A stretch of 64,000 nucleotides of DNA, from positions 620,001 to 684,000 of the forward strand of contig NZ_VSLD01000001.1 in NCBI RefSeq assembly GCF_008107445.1. Direction: 5' to 3'. Positions 48,266-57,770 of the stretch are shown in pieces. The stretch's first letter is position 1, and every line of letters starts with the position of its first letter. A model generated the notes under the pieces. The model had not been told where the DNA came from. It ran no database searches and saw nothing but the letters and a program-made list of their open reading frames with translations. This stretch comes from Arthrobacter echini (GTDB lineage Bacteria; Actinomycetota; Actinomycetes; Actinomycetales; Micrococcaceae). Made by a program: the position numbers and the translations under genes.

Positions 48266-49879
48266 GTGGCCCTGCTAACCGACTCCCCTGTTCTCGACAC
48301 CGAAGCCGTCCGACGCGAGGCCGGACGCCGTCGGACGTTCGCCGTGATCTCCCACCCCGATGCCGGGAAATCGACCCTGACGGAAGCGCTCGCGCTCCTC
48401 GCCCGCGCCATCCAGGACGCGGGGGTGACGCACGGGAAGTCGAGTCGCCATGCCACGGTCTCGGACTGGATGGGCATCGAGCAGGAGCGCGGTATCTCGA
48501 TCAGTTCGGCAGCCCTGCAGCTGACCTACCGCGACACCGTCCTGAATGTCGTGGACACTCCGGGTCACGCCGACTTCTCGGAGGACACCTACCGCGTGCT
48601 CGCCGCCGTGGACTCCGCCGTCATGCTGATCGACGCCGCCAAGGGCTTCGAGCCGCAGACGGTCAAGCTGCTCGCCGTCTGCAAGGCCCGGAACATCCCC
48701 ATCATCACCGTCATCAACAAGTGGGACAGGCCCGGACTCGACGCGCTCGGCCTGATCGACGACGTCGGCGAACGCACCGGCATGACACCGGTCCCCCTCA
48801 CCTGGCCCGTCGGGATCGCCGGGGAGTTCCAGGGACTGATCGATCTGCGGGCCGAGCGCGCCATCGCCCTCGCAGCCATCGGCGCAGGGGCACAGGCCGC
48901 CGAGGAGACCGACGTCGACATCGACGCCCTCGATCCGCACGAGGCGGGTGCCTGGCTCGAGGCACGCGAGGAATCCGGGCTCGTCGAGTCCTCGAACGGC
49001 TCGTTCGACCGCGAGGAGTTCGAAGCCGCCCGGCAGACGCCCGTGCTCTTCGCCGCGGCCGCCAAGAACTTCGGCGTGTCCCAGCTGCTCGACATCCTCG
49101 TCGACGTGGCACCGTCCCCGTCCCCGCGCCCGTCGAAGGATGCCGGGCCTCGGGCCATCGAGGCGCCGATGTCGGGCTTCGTGTTCAAGGTGCAGGCCGG
49201 CCAGGACAGCTCCCACCGCGACCACATCGCCTATCTGCGCATCTGCTCCGGGACCTTCGAGCGCGGCATGGTCATCACCAACCAGCGCACCGGCAAACCC
49301 TTCGCCACGAAGTACGCGCACCGCGTGCTCGGCCGCAGCCGCGAGGTGGTGGACACCGCCTGGCCCGGCGACGTCGTCGGTCTCGTCAACGCGACGAGCC
49401 TGCGGGTGGGCGACAGCCTGTTCTCCGAGGAGCCCGTCCAGTTCCCCGACATCCCCCGCTTCTCCCCCGAGCTCTTCGCCGTGGCCCGCGCCAAGGACCC
49501 CGGACGCTACAAGCAGTTCCGGCGGGGCATCGACCAGCTCGAGCACGAGGGCGTGGTGCAGGTGCTGCGCTCCGATCTGCGTGGTGACCAGGCGCCCGTA
49601 CTGGCCGCCGTCGGTGCCCTGCAGTTCGAGGTCGCCGCAGAGCGGCTCGGCACGGAGTTCAACGCCCCGACGTCCCTGGACAACCTCTCCTACACTCTCG
49701 CGATGCGCGTGGGCCCGGAGAGCCAGGGTGTGCCCGAGACCTTCCGCGGCGGGGAGATCCTCTTCCGGTCCGACGGCGAGGCCGTTGCGGTCTTCGGCGA
49801 CAAGTGGAAGATCGGCCACTTCACCAAGGACCACCCCGGCGTCGTCCTCGAGCCGATCGGCGCCGCCGTCGAGCAGTAG
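48266..49879 (+). CDS. prfC: peptide chain release factor 3
   Basis: 537 residues, translational GTPase that recycles RF1/RF2 from the ribosome after termination. G motifs: ISHPDAGKST (G1), RGISISSAAL (G2), VVDTPGHADFS (G3), INKWDRPG (G4, with Trp replacing the common Leu). The C-terminal domains follow. The start is GTG 48266. It ends 6 nt from the convergent TPM gene. Confidence 0.94.
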   Translation: MALLTDSPVLDTEAVRREAGRRRTFAVISHPDAGKSTLTEALALLARAIQDAGVTHGKSSRHATVSDWMGIEQERGISISSAALQLTYRDTVLNVVDTPGHADFSEDTYRVLAAVDSAVMLIDAAKGFEPQTVKLLAVCKARNIPIITVINKWDRPGLDALGLIDDVGERTGMTPVPLTWPVGIAGEFQGLIDLRAERAIALAAIGAGAQAAEETDVDIDALDPHEAGAWLEAREESGLVESSNGSFDREEFEAARQTPVLFAAAAKNFGVSQLLDILVDVAPSPSPRPSKDAGPRAIEAPMSGFVFKVQAGQDSSHRDHIAYLRICSGTFERGMVITNQRTGKPFATKYAHRVLGRSREVVDTAWPGDVVGLVNATSLRVGDSLFSEEPVQFPDIPRFSPELFAVARAKDPGRYKQFRRGIDQLEHEGVVQVLRSDLRGDQAPVLAAVGALQFEVAAERLGTEFNAPTSLDNLSYTLAMRVGPESQGVPETFRGGEILFRSDGEAVAVFGDKWKIGHFTKDHPGVVLEPIGAAVEQ

Positions 49880-49885
49880 CCTGCC

Positions 49886-50770
49886 CTAGTAGCTGCCGGA
49901 GGCTCCTCCTCCGGTGAAGCCTCCGCCACCGTTGTAGGAGGAGCCGGAAGCACTGGAGTCCCCGCCGCCACCGGAGTAGAGCGCAGGGTTGGCGATGTAC
50001 AGGGGCAGCCAGATCGCCGGGTTGCGGATGGCGTCCTCGCCGCGGTGACCCCAGCGGTACGTGCGGTATGCGGCTCGCTGCTCCTTGGTGAGCCGCAGCT
50101 CCGGGTCCGACTGCTCGGCCGACCGGATCTCCTCATCGGTCTCCCGACGCCGACGGCGGGACACCGCCACGATCCACCAGATGATCCCGCCGACGACGAG
50201 CACCCCGATACCGGCAACCCAGGCGAACAGGACCCAGTCGAAGGGCTCCTTCACCGGCTCCCGGCCCTCTGCGTACAGGTAGACCTGGTCCACCGCCTCG
50301 GTGAGCCCCTCGGTGTACTCCTCGTCGGCGAAGGTCGGCTCGAGCACGTCGGTGATGAGGTTCTCCGCGTCGTCGTCGGAGAACTGCTCACGGACGCCGT
50401 CGGCGGTCTCGATGCGCAGTTCACGCTCGGCCGTATCCGCGACCACGAGTACACCGTTGTCCGCGCCCTCGTCCCCGACGCCCCAGGACGTCGCGACGTC
50501 GCGGGAGTAGTCCTCGATCGGGCCACCGGCGTTCTCCACGAGCAGGACGGCCACGCGCGCGGCGTCCGTGGAGGCGTTGTGTTCGTCGATGAGGGAACTG
50601 AGGTCCTGCTCCTCGGACGTGGTCAGGACGTCGGCCAGATCCAGCACATTGCCGTCGGCCGGCGGTTCCGGAATGGCCGCCGGTTCGCCCTGGCCACACG
50701 CCGTGAGCGTCATCAGGAGCAGGGCGGCCCCGATCGTCGCTGTCCTGAGTTCTGTCCTCGACCTGTCCAT
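49886..50770 (-). CDS. TPM-domain lipoprotein
   Basis: 294 residues from ATG 50770 (after GGGAG). Lipobox LTACG places a lipidated Cys near residue 25. The TPM (YgcG/Psb32) domain follows at about 38-165 with VLDLADVLTTSEEQDLSSL and SWGVGDEGADNGVLVVAD. A transmembrane helix at about 185-208 is followed by a cytosolic part and a Gly/Ser/Tyr tail (GGGGFTGGGASGSY). TPM proteins are linked to membrane-protein or photosystem maintenance and some have phosphatase activity; the role here is unknown. Confidence 0.85.
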   Translation of the reverse strand: MDRSRTELRTATIGAALLLMTLTACGQGEPAAIPEPPADGNVLDLADVLTTSEEQDLSSLIDEHNASTDAARVAVLLVENAGGPIEDYSRDVATSWGVGDEGADNGVLVVADTAERELRIETADGVREQFSDDDAENLITDVLEPTFADEEYTEGLTEAVDQVYLYAEGREPVKEPFDWVLFAWVAGIGVLVVGGIIWWIVAVSRRRRRETDEEIRSAEQSDPELRLTKEQRAAYRTYRWGHRGEDAIRNPAIWLPLYIANPALYSGGGGDSSASGSSYNGGGGFTGGGASGSY

Positions 50771-50855
50771 CAGCACTCCCGGGTTCGTCAGCCTTCTGTC
50801 GTCAGGATCCCAGTATCGTCCCGTGGCAGGAACCGGTCGACTGCCGGGCGCGGTC

Positions 50856-51986
50856 CTAGCTGTTCCTCCCGCGTGCCGCGACCGCCCAGCTACCCTGGTG
50901 GACACCGGCCCGGACCACCTGCACCTCGTCCACGAGATTGGGGGTGAGGCACACGTGGTTCGGCACCACGCGCAGCCGGGTACCCAGGGGCGGCAGGGAC
51001 CCGCCCGAGGGCCACTCCACGGTGGCGTGGTGCTCGGAGAGCGCGGTGATCCGGGCATCCGGATGATCGAGGAGCCTGCCGTACCCGGTGGCCCACGCCG
51101 CGCGGTCGCTCCCGAGGACCTTGCTGCCGGCGTCGAGGATCAGCCGGTCGGACGACCCCGCGTCATCCTGGTGGCTCACCACCGTGGACTCGACCGTCAA
51201 CGCGATGTCTTCCGGCCGGCAGTGGCCGAGCTCCCACTGCTGCGCGTCGCCGAAGACGTAGACGCCCGGACGCAGCTCCGTCAGGGTGGCACCGGAGGAG
51301 AGCGCCGCGGACGGCGTCGACCCGCCGCTGGCCTCGACGTCGCCGAAGCCCGCCGCTTCGAGGGCTGCCACTCCCGCGGCCAGCGCCGCCTGCTCGTCCT
51401 CGACGGCGGTGTCCGCCATGCCCGGACCATCGCTGTGGCCGGGGAAGGTGAACACGCCCGTGACGACCAGACCCGCCGAACGGGCGGCCTCCGCGACGGC
51501 GCGCGCGTCCCGGGGCTGCACCCCGCTGCGATGGTATCCGCTGTCCAGTTCGACGCGGACGGCGATCCGCCCGACGTCGTCGCCGAGGGCACGGGCCAGC
51601 TGCTCGGCACCCCGGGCGGAGTCGACCCCGACACAGAGGCGGGCCCGGTCCGCGACGGCGAGGAGACGACGGGCAGCGCGCTCCTCGACCCAGAGCGGAT
51701 AGGCGATGAAGAGGTCATCGACGCCCGCAGCCGCGAAGACCTCGGCCTCGCCGATCGTCGCGATCGTGAGTCCGACAGCGCCGGCCGCCAGCTGTAGCCG
51801 GGCGATCTCGGGGATCTTGTGCGTCTTGGCATGGGGACGCAGTCGCAGGCCACGCCGACGGGCAGAAGCTGCCATCACCGAGATGTTGCGCTCCAGGATC
51901 TCCACATCGACCAGTACCACCGGAGTGGCGACGTCCGCTGCCCAGCGGGTCCCGGGAAACTGCGTAGCCGGCTGGAGGTCGCTCAT
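50856..51986 (-). CDS. D-threonine aldolase/D-serine dehydratase-like PLP enzyme
   Basis: 376 residues, alanine-racemase N-terminal barrel (fold type III) with the PLP lysine in RPHAKTHK (about 51-58), plus the C-terminal D-Ser dehydratase-like domain ending VPNHVC, whose His and Cys are the usual zinc ligands. It should cleave or deaminate a D-hydroxy-amino acid. It begins 4 nt after the DUF3105 stop, so it is co-transcribed with it. Confidence 0.87.
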   Translation of the reverse strand: MSDLQPATQFPGTRWAADVATPVVLVDVEILERNISVMAASARRRGLRLRPHAKTHKIPEIARLQLAAGAVGLTIATIGEAEVFAAAGVDDLFIAYPLWVEERAARRLLAVADRARLCVGVDSARGAEQLARALGDDVGRIAVRVELDSGYHRSGVQPRDARAVAEAARSAGLVVTGVFTFPGHSDGPGMADTAVEDEQAALAAGVAALEAAGFGDVEASGGSTPSAALSSGATLTELRPGVYVFGDAQQWELGHCRPEDIALTVESTVVSHQDDAGSSDRLILDAGSKVLGSDRAAWATGYGRLLDHPDARITALSEHHATVEWPSGGSLPPLGTRLRVVPNHVCLTPNLVDEVQVVRAGVHQGSWAVAARGRNS

Positions 51987-51990
51987 ACGG

Positions 51991-52647
51991 TCAGGAACCC
52001 ACCAGGCCCGGGGGCGTGATGCCGCCGGAGCAGGCTGCGCCCGGCTCGCGGGTCTGCTCGCCCTGCACGTACTTGTCCAGGAAGGTCGTCAGGCGGGAGT
52101 CATCGGCGGAGTCGACGGTCAGCTGCAGACCCCAGGCGCTGGCCGCGATCGGGGTCTCGAGCCCCTCGTACGGGCTGAGCAGCACGTAGGACCGCGAGCC
52201 GACGAGCTCGGTCAGCTTGTCGATCTCCGCCTGGTCGAGGTCCGGCTGGTAGGTGATCCAGACCGCACCGTGCTCCATGGAGTGGACGGAGTTCTCGTTC
52301 GGCACGTCCTGGGAGTAGACGCCGCAGTTGGTCCAGATGGGATCGTGATCACCGCCGACCGGAGGGGACTGCTCGTAGTCCACCGGATCGTCCACGTGCT
52401 CGAACGTCACGTCGTCGAAGGTCTGGACGCCGTCGATGGGTTGCGCGGCGTCGGCCTCCCGGCTTTCGTTCACGCGCACCTGCTGCACGATCACCAGGGT
52501 CACCGCGATGATGATCACCAGGATCACGGCGCCGATCCCGCCGAAGATCAGGGCGGTACGCTTGCGCTCACCGGCCCGCTGCTTCGACTGGATGGCCGCC
52601 AGGCGCGCCTGGCGGTCCTGATTCTCCTGTGACCGTTTCTTGTTCAA
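51991..52647 (-). CDS. DUF3105 membrane protein
   Basis: 218 residues from TTG 52647 (after GGAGGAC). A basic cytosolic N-terminus is followed by one transmembrane helix (about 33-56) and an extracytoplasmic DUF3105 domain with GGDHDPIWTNCGVY and NSVHSMEHGAVWITY. Conserved His, Asp and Cys hint at metal binding. It lies between the DUF305 gene and the D-threonine-aldolase-like gene. No function is established. Confidence 0.87.
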   Translation of the reverse strand: MNKKRSQENQDRQARLAAIQSKQRAGERKRTALIFGGIGAVILVIIIAVTLVIVQQVRVNESREADAAQPIDGVQTFDDVTFEHVDDPVDYEQSPPVGGDHDPIWTNCGVYSQDVPNENSVHSMEHGAVWITYQPDLDQAEIDKLTELVGSRSYVLLSPYEGLETPIAASAWGLQLTVDSADDSRLTTFLDKYVQGEQTREPGAACSGGITPPGLVGS

Positions 52648-52782
52648 CGGGATGTCCTCCGGTGCTGGTGTCGCTGCGGCTCGTGCCGCGGCAGGGATGG
52701 GGTGGCGCCGGTGACCAATGTACCGGGGGCGCCTGGGAGTACGGGACAGTCCGTACGGTGGAGCCGCTGCGGCTGCAGTGGT

Positions 52783-53439
52783 TCACAGGTCATCGAGCAT
52801 GCCCTGCATGAGGGTGATCTCCGCCTGCTGTCCGGCCTCGATCTTCCGGGCGAGCTCGCGGACCTGGTCCGTGGCGGCGAGTTCAGCTCCTGCTGCGGCC
52901 ATGTCCACGCCGGCCTCGTGGTGGACGATCATGAGCTCCAGGAACTGCCGCGCCGCGTCATCGCCGGTGGCGCTCCTGAGGTCGTCGAGCTGCTCGTCGG
53001 TGGCCATGCCGGGCATGAGCCCATTGGGCAGGAGCATGGATTCGCCCCCGGATCCCATCTCCATCCCGGCGTGGTCCCCTGAGGCCTCGGCCATCCACTC
53101 CATGCGCGGCTGGGAGCTGCTCTGGGCCAGGCCCCACTCCTCGAGCCATGCGTACATCTGGCCGGCCTGCTGCTGCTGCGTGGTGACGATGTCGTAGGCC
53201 ACGGCTTTCACCGTCTCGTCGTCGACCTCGTCGCGCACGATCATCGACATCTCCACCGCCTGATGGTGATGCGCCTGCATGTCGCGCGCGAAGCCTGCGT
53301 CGGCGCTGCTGCTGCCCGGGTACGACGGCGCCGCACTCACGCGCCCGGCGGTGAAGGCGAGCGCGAAGAGAGCGAGGACGGCGAAGCCTGCCAGGACCAG
53401 CAGGGTCCTCTTCTGCCAGCCGGTGAACGAGAGGGTCAT
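52783..53439 (-). CDS. DUF305 protein, probable copper-binding
   Basis: 218 residues from ATG 53439. An N-terminal membrane anchor (about 11-33) is followed by a DUF305 ferritin-like helical domain with DMQAHHHQAVEMSM and ELMIVHHEAGVDM. A Met/His-rich linker (DHAGMEMGSGGESML...GLMPGM) lies between. DUF305 proteins such as CopM bind copper outside the cytoplasm. It is divergent from csoR across a CsoR-type operator, which strengthens a role in copper handling. Confidence 0.87.
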   Translation of the reverse strand: MTLSFTGWQKRTLLVLAGFAVLALFALAFTAGRVSAAPSYPGSSSADAGFARDMQAHHHQAVEMSMIVRDEVDDETVKAVAYDIVTTQQQQAGQMYAWLEEWGLAQSSSQPRMEWMAEASGDHAGMEMGSGGESMLLPNGLMPGMATDEQLDDLRSATGDDAARQFLELMIVHHEAGVDMAAAGAELAATDQVRELARKIEAGQQAEITLMQGMLDDL

Positions 53440-53531
53440 GGATGTCCTTGGGTCGGCAACGGTCCGGTGCAAACCTACGACATCCCGCTGGGGGTTTCCT
53501 CGGAGGGAATAGCGGGATATCCTCAGTCCTT

Positions 53532-53548
53532 ATACCCCCCGAGGGTAT
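53532..53548. promoter_or_regulatory. CsoR-type operator
   Basis: ATACCC-N5-GGGTAT: perfect arms around a G/C tract, typical of CsoR sites. It lies 27 bp before csoR and 92 bp from the DUF305 start. A second small palindrome GGATATCC lies at about 53515-53522 on the DUF305 side. Confidence 0.75.
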
Positions 53549-53575
53549 CTTGGACGATCAGCAGGGAGCTATTCC

Positions 53576-53920
53576 ATGACCGCGACAACCGGGGACGTCG
53601 GGATGCCGGATGTCGGGACCGCCGCCGTGCACGGCTACACCGCGGACAAGGACGCCTATCTCAAGCGGCTCCGCCGGGTGGAAGGACAGGTCCGCGGGAT
53701 AGCCCGCATGGTCGAGGAGGACAAGTACTGCATCGACATCCTGACCCAGGTCGCAGCCGTGAACAAGGCTCTCCATGCCGTCTCGATGGGACTGCTGGAG
53801 GAACACATAGCCCACTGCGTGGTCGGCGCCGCGCAGGAATCGCAGGTCTCGGGCGCCACGGACGTGGTCCAGGAGAAGGTCGCGGAGGCAACGGCCGCCA
53901 TCGGCCGGCTCCTGCGCTGA
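53576..53920 (+). CDS. csoR: copper-sensing transcriptional repressor
   Basis: 114-residue all-helical DUF156 regulator. The Cu(I) ligands C52, H77 and C81 keep the spacing of C36, H61 and C65 of Mycobacterium CsoR, which separates it from FrmR and RcnR types. Copper binding releases it from the upstream operator. It heads the csoR-copZ-copA operon (45 nt to copZ). Confidence 0.93.
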   Translation: MTATTGDVGMPDVGTAAVHGYTADKDAYLKRLRRVEGQVRGIARMVEEDKYCIDILTQVAAVNKALHAVSMGLLEEHIAHCVVGAAQESQVSGATDVVQEKVAEATAAIGRLLR

Positions 53921-53965
53921 CCCGGTCATCGGGACCGTACCCACCCACCCACCGAGGAGAACAGC

Positions 53966-54190
53966 ATGACCACCACCACGATCAACATCACCGGCATGAC
54001 CTGCGGCCACTGCGTCAGCGCCGTCAAGAGCGAGCTCTCGGAGCTCCCCGGCGTCGGATCGGTGGACGTCGACCTCGTCAACGGAGGCACCTCCACCGCC
54101 ACCATCTCCTCCGAGGCCCCACTCGACTCCGCCTCGATCGACGACGCCGTCGCCGAGGCCGGCTACACCGTGGTTCCTGCCGGGTCCTGA
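53966..54190 (+). CDS. copZ: copper chaperone
   Basis: 74-residue heavy-metal-associated domain. The metal site is MTCGHC (about residues 11-16). It carries Cu(I) to the CopA ATPase encoded directly behind it (1 nt between stop and start). The start follows GAGGAG. Confidence 0.94.
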   Translation: MTTTTINITGMTCGHCVSAVKSELSELPGVGSVDVDLVNGGTSTATISSEAPLDSASIDDAVAEAGYTVVPAGS

Positions 54191-54191
54191 C

Positions 54192-56435
54192 ATGGCGACA
54201 CGGCAGCTTCCCGCGCCGGACGCGGGCCAGGACCAGCGCGTCGTCGAACTCTCCATCCAGGGGATGACGTGCGCCTCCTGCGTCGGCCGGGTGGAACGCA
54301 AGCTCGGCAAGCTCGACGGCGTCGAGGCGAGCGTCAATCTGCCGCTGGAGAACGCGGTGGTGCGGGTCCCGGCGTCCGTCACCGACCAGCAGCTGATCGA
54401 CACCGTGGAGGCCACCGGCTACGGTGCGCGGGTCATCGACCCGGACCATGCCGGCGGGAGCGGAGCCGCCGAGCAGGCCCCCTCGCGCCTGGGAGCACGA
54501 CTGGTCCTCGCAGCAATCCTGTCCCTGCCGGTACTGCTGATCTCCATGGTTCCCGGACTGCAGTTCGCCAACTGGGGCTGGGTGGTCCTCGCACTGACCC
54601 TGCCGGTAGTGACGTGGTCCGCGTGGCCGTTCCACCGCGCTGCCGCTGTCAATGCACACCACCTGTCCTCCACCATGGACACGCTCGTCTCGATCGGCGT
54701 CACGGCTGCATTCCTCTTCTCGACCTGGCAGCTCGTCGCCGACCCGGCGATGACGCAGCACACGGGCATGAGCATGAGCGAGCACTCCCTCTACTTCGAG
54801 GTGGCCGCCGTGGTGGTCACCTTCCTGCTCCTGGGCCGCTTCCTCGAGGCGTCCGCGAAGCAGCGGGCCGGGGACGCCCTGACCTCCCTGCTGAGCCTCG
54901 GCGCGAAGGAGGCCAACGTGCTCCGGATGGTGGACGGCAACCGCGTGGAGGTCACGCTACCCGCCGACACACTCATCCCCGGTGACGAGTTCGTGGTTCG
55001 CCCCGGGGAGAAGATCGCCACCGACGGCGTGGTCGTCGAGGGCCACAGCGCCATCGACACGGCCCTCCTGACCGGTGAGAGCGTGCCGGTCGAAGTGGGC
55101 CGCGACAGCGCCGTCACCGGCGCCACCATCAACACCTCCGGCAGGCTCGTGGTGCGGGCCACGCGCGTGGGCTCGGACACCGTGCTCTCCCACATGGGCC
55201 GCCTCGTCAGCCAGGCCCAGAGCGGCAAGGCCCGGATAGCCCGGCTCGCGGACCGCATCAGCGCGGTCTTCGTGCCGGTGGTGCTCGTGATCGCCGTCGT
55301 CACCTTCGTCCTCTGGCTCGTCCTCTCCGGCGACCTCGACGCAGCCTTCACGGCATCCGTGACGGTGCTCGTGATCGCCTGCCCGTGCGCGCTCGGACTG
55401 GCGACACCGACGGCGCTGCTGACCGGTACGGGCCGTGGCGCGCAGCTCGGCATCCTCATCCGTGGCCCCCAGGTCCTCGAGGACACCCGGACCGTGGACA
55501 CCATCGTGCTGGACAAGACCGGGACGGTCACCACCGGGACCATGGCGGTCCACGACGTCGTCGCCTTCGGGCACCGGACCGCACAGGAGCTCCTCCGTCT
55601 CGCGGGCGCCGTCGAAGCGGCGAGTGAGCACCCGATCGCCCGGGCCATCGCCGATCACGCGGCCGGAGCGGGGCGGCTCGCCGAGGCCGTCGACTTCTCG
55701 AGCGCACCCGGCGGAGGCGTGCGGGGTACCGTGGGCAGCCTCACCGTCACCGCGGGGCGTGCAGCCTGGCTCCACCGCAACAGGATCAGCCCCTCCTCCG
55801 AGCAGGAGACCGCGTGCAGCGCCGCCGAGAACGCCGGGACCACGGCGGTCTGGGTGGCCGTGGACGGCGCGGTGGAGGGCTTCATCACCCTCTCCGACAC
55901 CGTCAAGGAGACGTCGGCGGCCGCTGTGGGACGGCTGCGCACCCTCGGACTGCGCCCGATCCTGCTGACGGGTGACAACCGGGCGGTAGCCCTCCAGGTC
56001 GCCGCCTCCGTGGGCATCGATGCCGCTGACGTCCACGCGGGCATCACGCCGGAGGGCAAGGTGGACGTGGTCCGCGCACTCCAGGCATCGGGCGCCACGG
56101 TGGCGATGGCCGGGGACGGGGTCAACGATGCCGCAGCCCTGGCGCAGGCCGATCTCGGCATCGCGATGGGCTCCGGGACCGATGTGGCCATCGAGGCGGC
56201 CGATCTCACGGTGATGGGCAACAGCCTGGAGCAGGTGGCGCAGGCCATCGAACTGTCGAGGCGCACGCTCGGGACCATCAAGGGCAATCTCTTCTGGGCG
56301 TTCTTCTACAACGCCGTCGGCATCCCGGTCGCCGCCCTCGGTTTGCTCAACCCGATGCTGGCCGGAGGCGCGATGGCCGCGAGTTCGGTGCTCGTCGTCG
56401 CCAATTCCCTGAGACTGCGCAGCTTCGGGAGATAA
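54192..56435 (+). CDS. copA: copper-exporting P-type ATPase
   Basis: 747 residues, P1B-1 ATPase. One N-terminal HMA domain with MTCASC (about 25-30), eight transmembrane segments, CPC metal site (about 396-398) in TM6, phosphorylation motif DKTGT (about 441), nucleotide-binding SEHPIARAI, and hinge GDGVNDAAAL. The C-terminal helices have NAVGIPVAALG and MAASSVLVVANSLRL, which fit Cu(I) specificity. It exports Cu(I) from the cytosol. It is the end of the csoR operon. Confidence 0.96.
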   Translation: MATRQLPAPDAGQDQRVVELSIQGMTCASCVGRVERKLGKLDGVEASVNLPLENAVVRVPASVTDQQLIDTVEATGYGARVIDPDHAGGSGAAEQAPSRLGARLVLAAILSLPVLLISMVPGLQFANWGWVVLALTLPVVTWSAWPFHRAAAVNAHHLSSTMDTLVSIGVTAAFLFSTWQLVADPAMTQHTGMSMSEHSLYFEVAAVVVTFLLLGRFLEASAKQRAGDALTSLLSLGAKEANVLRMVDGNRVEVTLPADTLIPGDEFVVRPGEKIATDGVVVEGHSAIDTALLTGESVPVEVGRDSAVTGATINTSGRLVVRATRVGSDTVLSHMGRLVSQAQSGKARIARLADRISAVFVPVVLVIAVVTFVLWLVLSGDLDAAFTASVTVLVIACPCALGLATPTALLTGTGRGAQLGILIRGPQVLEDTRTVDTIVLDKTGTVTTGTMAVHDVVAFGHRTAQELLRLAGAVEAASEHPIARAIADHAAGAGRLAEAVDFSSAPGGGVRGTVGSLTVTAGRAAWLHRNRISPSSEQETACSAAENAGTTAVWVAVDGAVEGFITLSDTVKETSAAAVGRLRTLGLRPILLTGDNRAVALQVAASVGIDAADVHAGITPEGKVDVVRALQASGATVAMAGDGVNDAAALAQADLGIAMGSGTDVAIEAADLTVMGNSLEQVAQAIELSRRTLGTIKGNLFWAFFYNAVGIPVAALGLLNPMLAGGAMAASSVLVVANSLRLRSFGR

Positions 56436-56548
56436 CACCGTTCATGGTCACCCCGGCCGTACACGCACCGTATGCTCTGGGGTGTCCCGGTGCGCACCCG
56501 GTGCCCTGCCATCCGGTGTAGTGCCGTCATCCGAAGGAGTTGCCCACG

Positions 56549-57304
56549 ATGCCCGACGAATACGAACTCGCCCAGGAGTCCCTCGAGGACCCGGTCACTG
56601 CGATGCTGCAGGACGTGGTGCTCGACAGCGGTGATGTCCAGGAGTTCCTGACCGGGCTGGCCGATGTGGCGGCAACCGTCTTCTCGGGGACCTACGGGGA
56701 TGTGTTCTGCGGCGTCACACTCCTCCGGCCGCGGTCGATGATCACCGTGGCGAGCAGTGGTGATCGCGCGCGCCAGGTGGACGAGATCCAGTACAGCTTC
56801 GACGACGGCCCCTGCCTGCGGGCCGCACGGGAGGGGTACACCGTGCACATCCGCGACTTCCTGACGGAGACCCGTTTCCCCGAGTACCGTGAGGCCATCG
56901 CGGCCTTCGGCGTCCGCTCCGCCCTGGGGATCCCCGTCCGCCTCGAGGACGGCGCAAGTGCCGGTCTCGACTTCTACTCGACGGAACCGAACGCCTTCGA
57001 CGACGAGGGCGTCGCCGCTGCCGAAGCGATCGCCAGCAATGCCTCACGCAGTCTGCGCCTGGCGGTCAAGATCGGGCGGCTCACCGAAGACGCCAGGAAC
57101 CTGGAAGCAGCGCTGTCGTCGAGAACCACGATCGACATGGCCGTCGGCGCCATCATGGCCCAGAATCGGTGCGGGCAGGACGAGGCCATCGGGATCCTCC
57201 GCCGTGCGTCCTCCGCTCGCAATATCAAACTGCGCGACGTCGCCGCCAGCATCCTGGCCTCGGTCGGTCAGTCACAGGCGACCACCACCCACTTCAACCG
57301 CTGA
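56549..57304 (+). CDS. GAF-ANTAR transcription antitermination regulator
   Basis: 251 residues from ATG 56549, 9 nt after GAAGGAG (a TTG three codons earlier is less likely). The GAF domain is at about 30-165 and ANTAR at about 185-240 (LSSRTTIDMAVGAIMAQNRCGQDEAIGILRRAS). This copy is intact. It lies between copA and the Asp23 island; no clear ANTAR RNA target was found nearby. Confidence 0.88.
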   Translation: MPDEYELAQESLEDPVTAMLQDVVLDSGDVQEFLTGLADVAATVFSGTYGDVFCGVTLLRPRSMITVASSGDRARQVDEIQYSFDDGPCLRAAREGYTVHIRDFLTETRFPEYREAIAAFGVRSALGIPVRLEDGASAGLDFYSTEPNAFDDEGVAAAEAIASNASRSLRLAVKIGRLTEDARNLEAALSSRTTIDMAVGAIMAQNRCGQDEAIGILRRASSARNIKLRDVAASILASVGQSQATTTHFNR

Positions 57305-57311
57305 CGCCGCA

Positions 57312-57346
57312 CCGGCCCTCGGGGCCGGACCGATTTTCTGGTCCGG
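57312..57346. terminator. overlapping hairpins between convergent genes
   Basis: CCGGCCC-TCG-GGGCCGG (57312-57328) overlaps CCGGACC-N8-GGTCCGG (57325-57346). Both stems are perfect 7 bp and lie between the GAF-ANTAR stop and the Asp23-like stop. The second loop holds TTTT. A bidirectional terminator is likely. Confidence 0.65.
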
Positions 57347-57347
57347 A

Positions 57348-57770
57348 TCAATCCTCGGGGGCGGTCCGCTCTGTCGGCGCCGAGCCGCTTTCGATGGACA
57401 GGATGGTGACGGCCACGGATCCGACGGTGAATCCACTGCGTTCGATGGTGCGTGCCGCCAGGGTCTGGGCCCTCTCCGCGAGGGTGAGAGCCGAGTGCCC
57501 GATGTCGGTGGCGATATCGATCTGCACGGCAAGGAGCCCGTCCGCCAGGGAGAGGACGAGGCCGTCGCTGGAGGCGTGATGGGGTCCGTCGTTCGTGGGC
57601 TTGAGCCGGCGCTGGACGGAATCCACCGCCGACGTCCGCAGTCGGGTGAGGGTGCTGTGCACCGTCGGTTCCAGCCGGAGGATGCCCGGCAGCTCCAGGA
57701 GTGCCGTTCGGAGGGTCCGGGTCACCGACGCGAGATCGACGACGGTGGCTTCAGCGGGCTCGTCAGACAT
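57348..57770 (-). CDS. Asp23/Gls24-like protein
   Basis: 140 residues from ATG 57770. The C-terminal half (IATDIGHSALTLAERAQTLAARTIERSG then VAVTILSIE) resembles the Asp23 fold in which strands and two helices alternate. The N-terminal half may be a second, divergent part. It is the third gene behind sigma and the ZAS-Asp23 gene, overlapping the latter by 8 nt. It has no membrane segment. Confidence 0.7.
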   Translation of the reverse strand: MSDEPAEATVVDLASVTRTLRTALLELPGILRLEPTVHSTLTRLRTSAVDSVQRRLKPTNDGPHHASSDGLVLSLADGLLAVQIDIATDIGHSALTLAERAQTLAARTIERSGFTVGSVAVTILSIESGSAPTERTAPED

